Shown: positions 63,239 through 64,000 of the stretch, piece by piece
Position numbering within the stretch: position 1 is the stretch's first letter
How the letters are laid out: the number at the start of each line of letters is the position of its first letter
Origin: Flavobacterium frigidimaris
GTDB lineage: Bacteria > Bacteroidota > Bacteroidia > Flavobacteriales > Flavobacteriaceae
Reading direction: 5' to 3'
NCBI GenBank assembly: GCA_900129595.1
Contig: FQWG01000013.1
Location: 62,001-126,000 of the forward strand
DNA: 64,000 bases
Made by a program: the position numbers and the translations under genes
Notes under the pieces: generated by a model
Databases searched by the model: none
Told to the model about the DNA's origin: nothing
The model's input: the letters and a program-made list of their open reading frames with translations, nothing else

Positions 63239-64000
63239 ATGACAAAAAAAATCAATCTTTTTGCCAACCTTAAATCTGATTTTGCGTCAGGTTTAGTGGT
63301 TTTCTTGGTGGCTCTGCCTTTGTGTTTAGGTATCGCAATGGCTTCCGGAGCGCCATTATTTTCTGGAATTATCTCGGGTGTTATTGGTGGGATTGTGGTA
63401 GGCTATTTAAGCCAGTCACACATTAGTGTATCGGGACCAGCAGCTGGGTTAACAGCTATTATTTTGACTGCTATTACTGATTTTGGTGCTTTTGATGTGT
63501 TTTTAATGTCTGTTTTTATTGCTGGATTAATTCAATTAGCATTAGGATTTCTAAAAGCCGGAAGTATCTCAAATTATTTCCCAACCAATGTTATTGAGGG
63601 AATGCTAGCGGGGATCGGAATTATTATTATCCTGAAACAATTGCCTCATGCTTTTGGTTACGATGCTGATTTTGAAGGTGATCAGGCTTTTATACAAAAC
63701 GACGGAAGTAACTCTTTCTCGTTTTTATTCGATGTTCTGAAACACATTCACTTAGGAGCGGTAGTCATTTCGCTTGTTTCACTAGTTATACTAATTTCCT
63801 GGGATAAAGTTTCCTTTTTAAAGAAATTAAAATTAATTCCGGGAGCACTTGTTGCTGTTATTATTGGGATAGCTTTAAATGAATTTTTTGTAGCTACAGG
63901 AAGCTCATTGGCAATTGCAAAAGAACATTTGGTTTCATTGCCAGTTCCAAAGTCTTTTGATGAATTTAAATCTATTTTGATTGCGCCAAATTTTGCTGCT
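63239..64000 (+). CDS. SulP-family inorganic anion transporter (partial, cut by window end)
   Basis: 254 codons from the ATG at 63239, frame open to the last base. MTKKINLFANLKSDFASGLVVFLVALPLCLGIAMASG and GPAAGLTAIIL are signatures of the SulP/SLC26 family. At least six membrane segments are visible. Members carry sulfate or bicarbonate; the part that would tell is outside the window. Confidence 0.9.
   Translation, partial: MTKKINLFANLKSDFASGLVVFLVALPLCLGIAMASGAPLFSGIISGVIGGIVVGYLSQSHISVSGPAAGLTAIILTAITDFGAFDVFLMSVFIAGLIQLALGFLKAGSISNYFPTNVIEGMLAGIGIIIILKQLPHAFGYDADFEGDQAFIQNDGSNSFSFLFDVLKHIHLGAVVISLVSLVILISWDKVSFLKKLKLIPGALVAVIIGIALNEFFVATGSSLAIAKEHLVSLPVPKSFDEFKSILIAPNFAA

Overview
The window looks like a Flavobacterium-type chromosome (Bacteroidota). 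It is AT-rich, intergenic regions carry TAnnTTTG -7 promoter elements, Shine-Dalgarno sites are not evident, the tmRNA tag reads GENNYALAA, and the gene families (OMP_b-brl-type TonB receptor, MnmD, Kup, menE-like ligase, sigma/anti-sigma/Spy-like trio) are those of flavobacteria. No species can be named from the sequence alone.

Region 1 (1-13,060) is accessory. Two long paralogous fibre-like proteins (minus strand) have near-identical N-termini and mid repeats but different C-terminal tips. Each follows a short ORF, or its remnant, of one small family, and a third copy of that ORF sits at the left edge. Divergent from them is a 1313-residue protein with a lysozyme-like and an M23 endopeptidase domain at its C-terminus, followed by a lipoprotein that is a candidate immunity protein. 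Four promoters in this region (three for fibre modules, one for the toxin) share the same two-part layout: TTCAGTAGTTTCAG or its complement, then 39-40 bp, then CTACTTTTAC. I read the region as one co-regulated fibre-plus-cell-wall-toxin system. The delivery machine is not in the window.

Region 2 (13,100-19,700) is a rhamnogalacturonan-I use cluster: rhamnose mutarotase and a GH105 unsaturated galacturonyl hydrolase on plus, then a GH2 beta-galactosidase and a CE12 acetylesterase on minus, with a shared ACAGGATA-type motif upstream of both units. A 920-bp gene-free stretch follows with a possible structured RNA, then an orphan methyltransferase.

Region 3 (22,056-38,592) is a 16.5-kb integrative mobilizable element inserted at the 3' end of the tmRNA gene (ssrA). 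It is bounded by a 29-bp direct repeat that includes the ssrA terminator side, with GGCAAC arm-type repeats at both ends. It encodes a tyrosine integrase, an excisionase-like protein with an operator, a primase-helicase, a CHC2/Toprim primase-like protein, a MobC-like protein, a relaxase, a small coiled-coil membrane protein, a VirD4-like coupling protein and a TraO homologue, but no mating-pore set. Cargo is a lipoprotein, a T5orf172-type protein, two antitoxin-like fragments, and a single-chain restriction-modification enzyme under a C-protein-like regulator. Between the truncated antitoxin gene and the regulator lie four 14-bp repeats at an exact 44-bp period with three 30-bp, GC-richer, mutually different spacers. 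This is the most unusual structure in the window.

Region 4 (38,975-64,000) is ordinary chromosome: serine hydrolase, AlaDH-like dehydrogenase, fumC, TonB-type receptor, arsC, CPBP protease, menE, rsmB-type methyltransferase, kup, an ECF sigma operon, ilvE, mnmD, divergent oxyR/dps and the start of a SulP transporter cut by the window edge.
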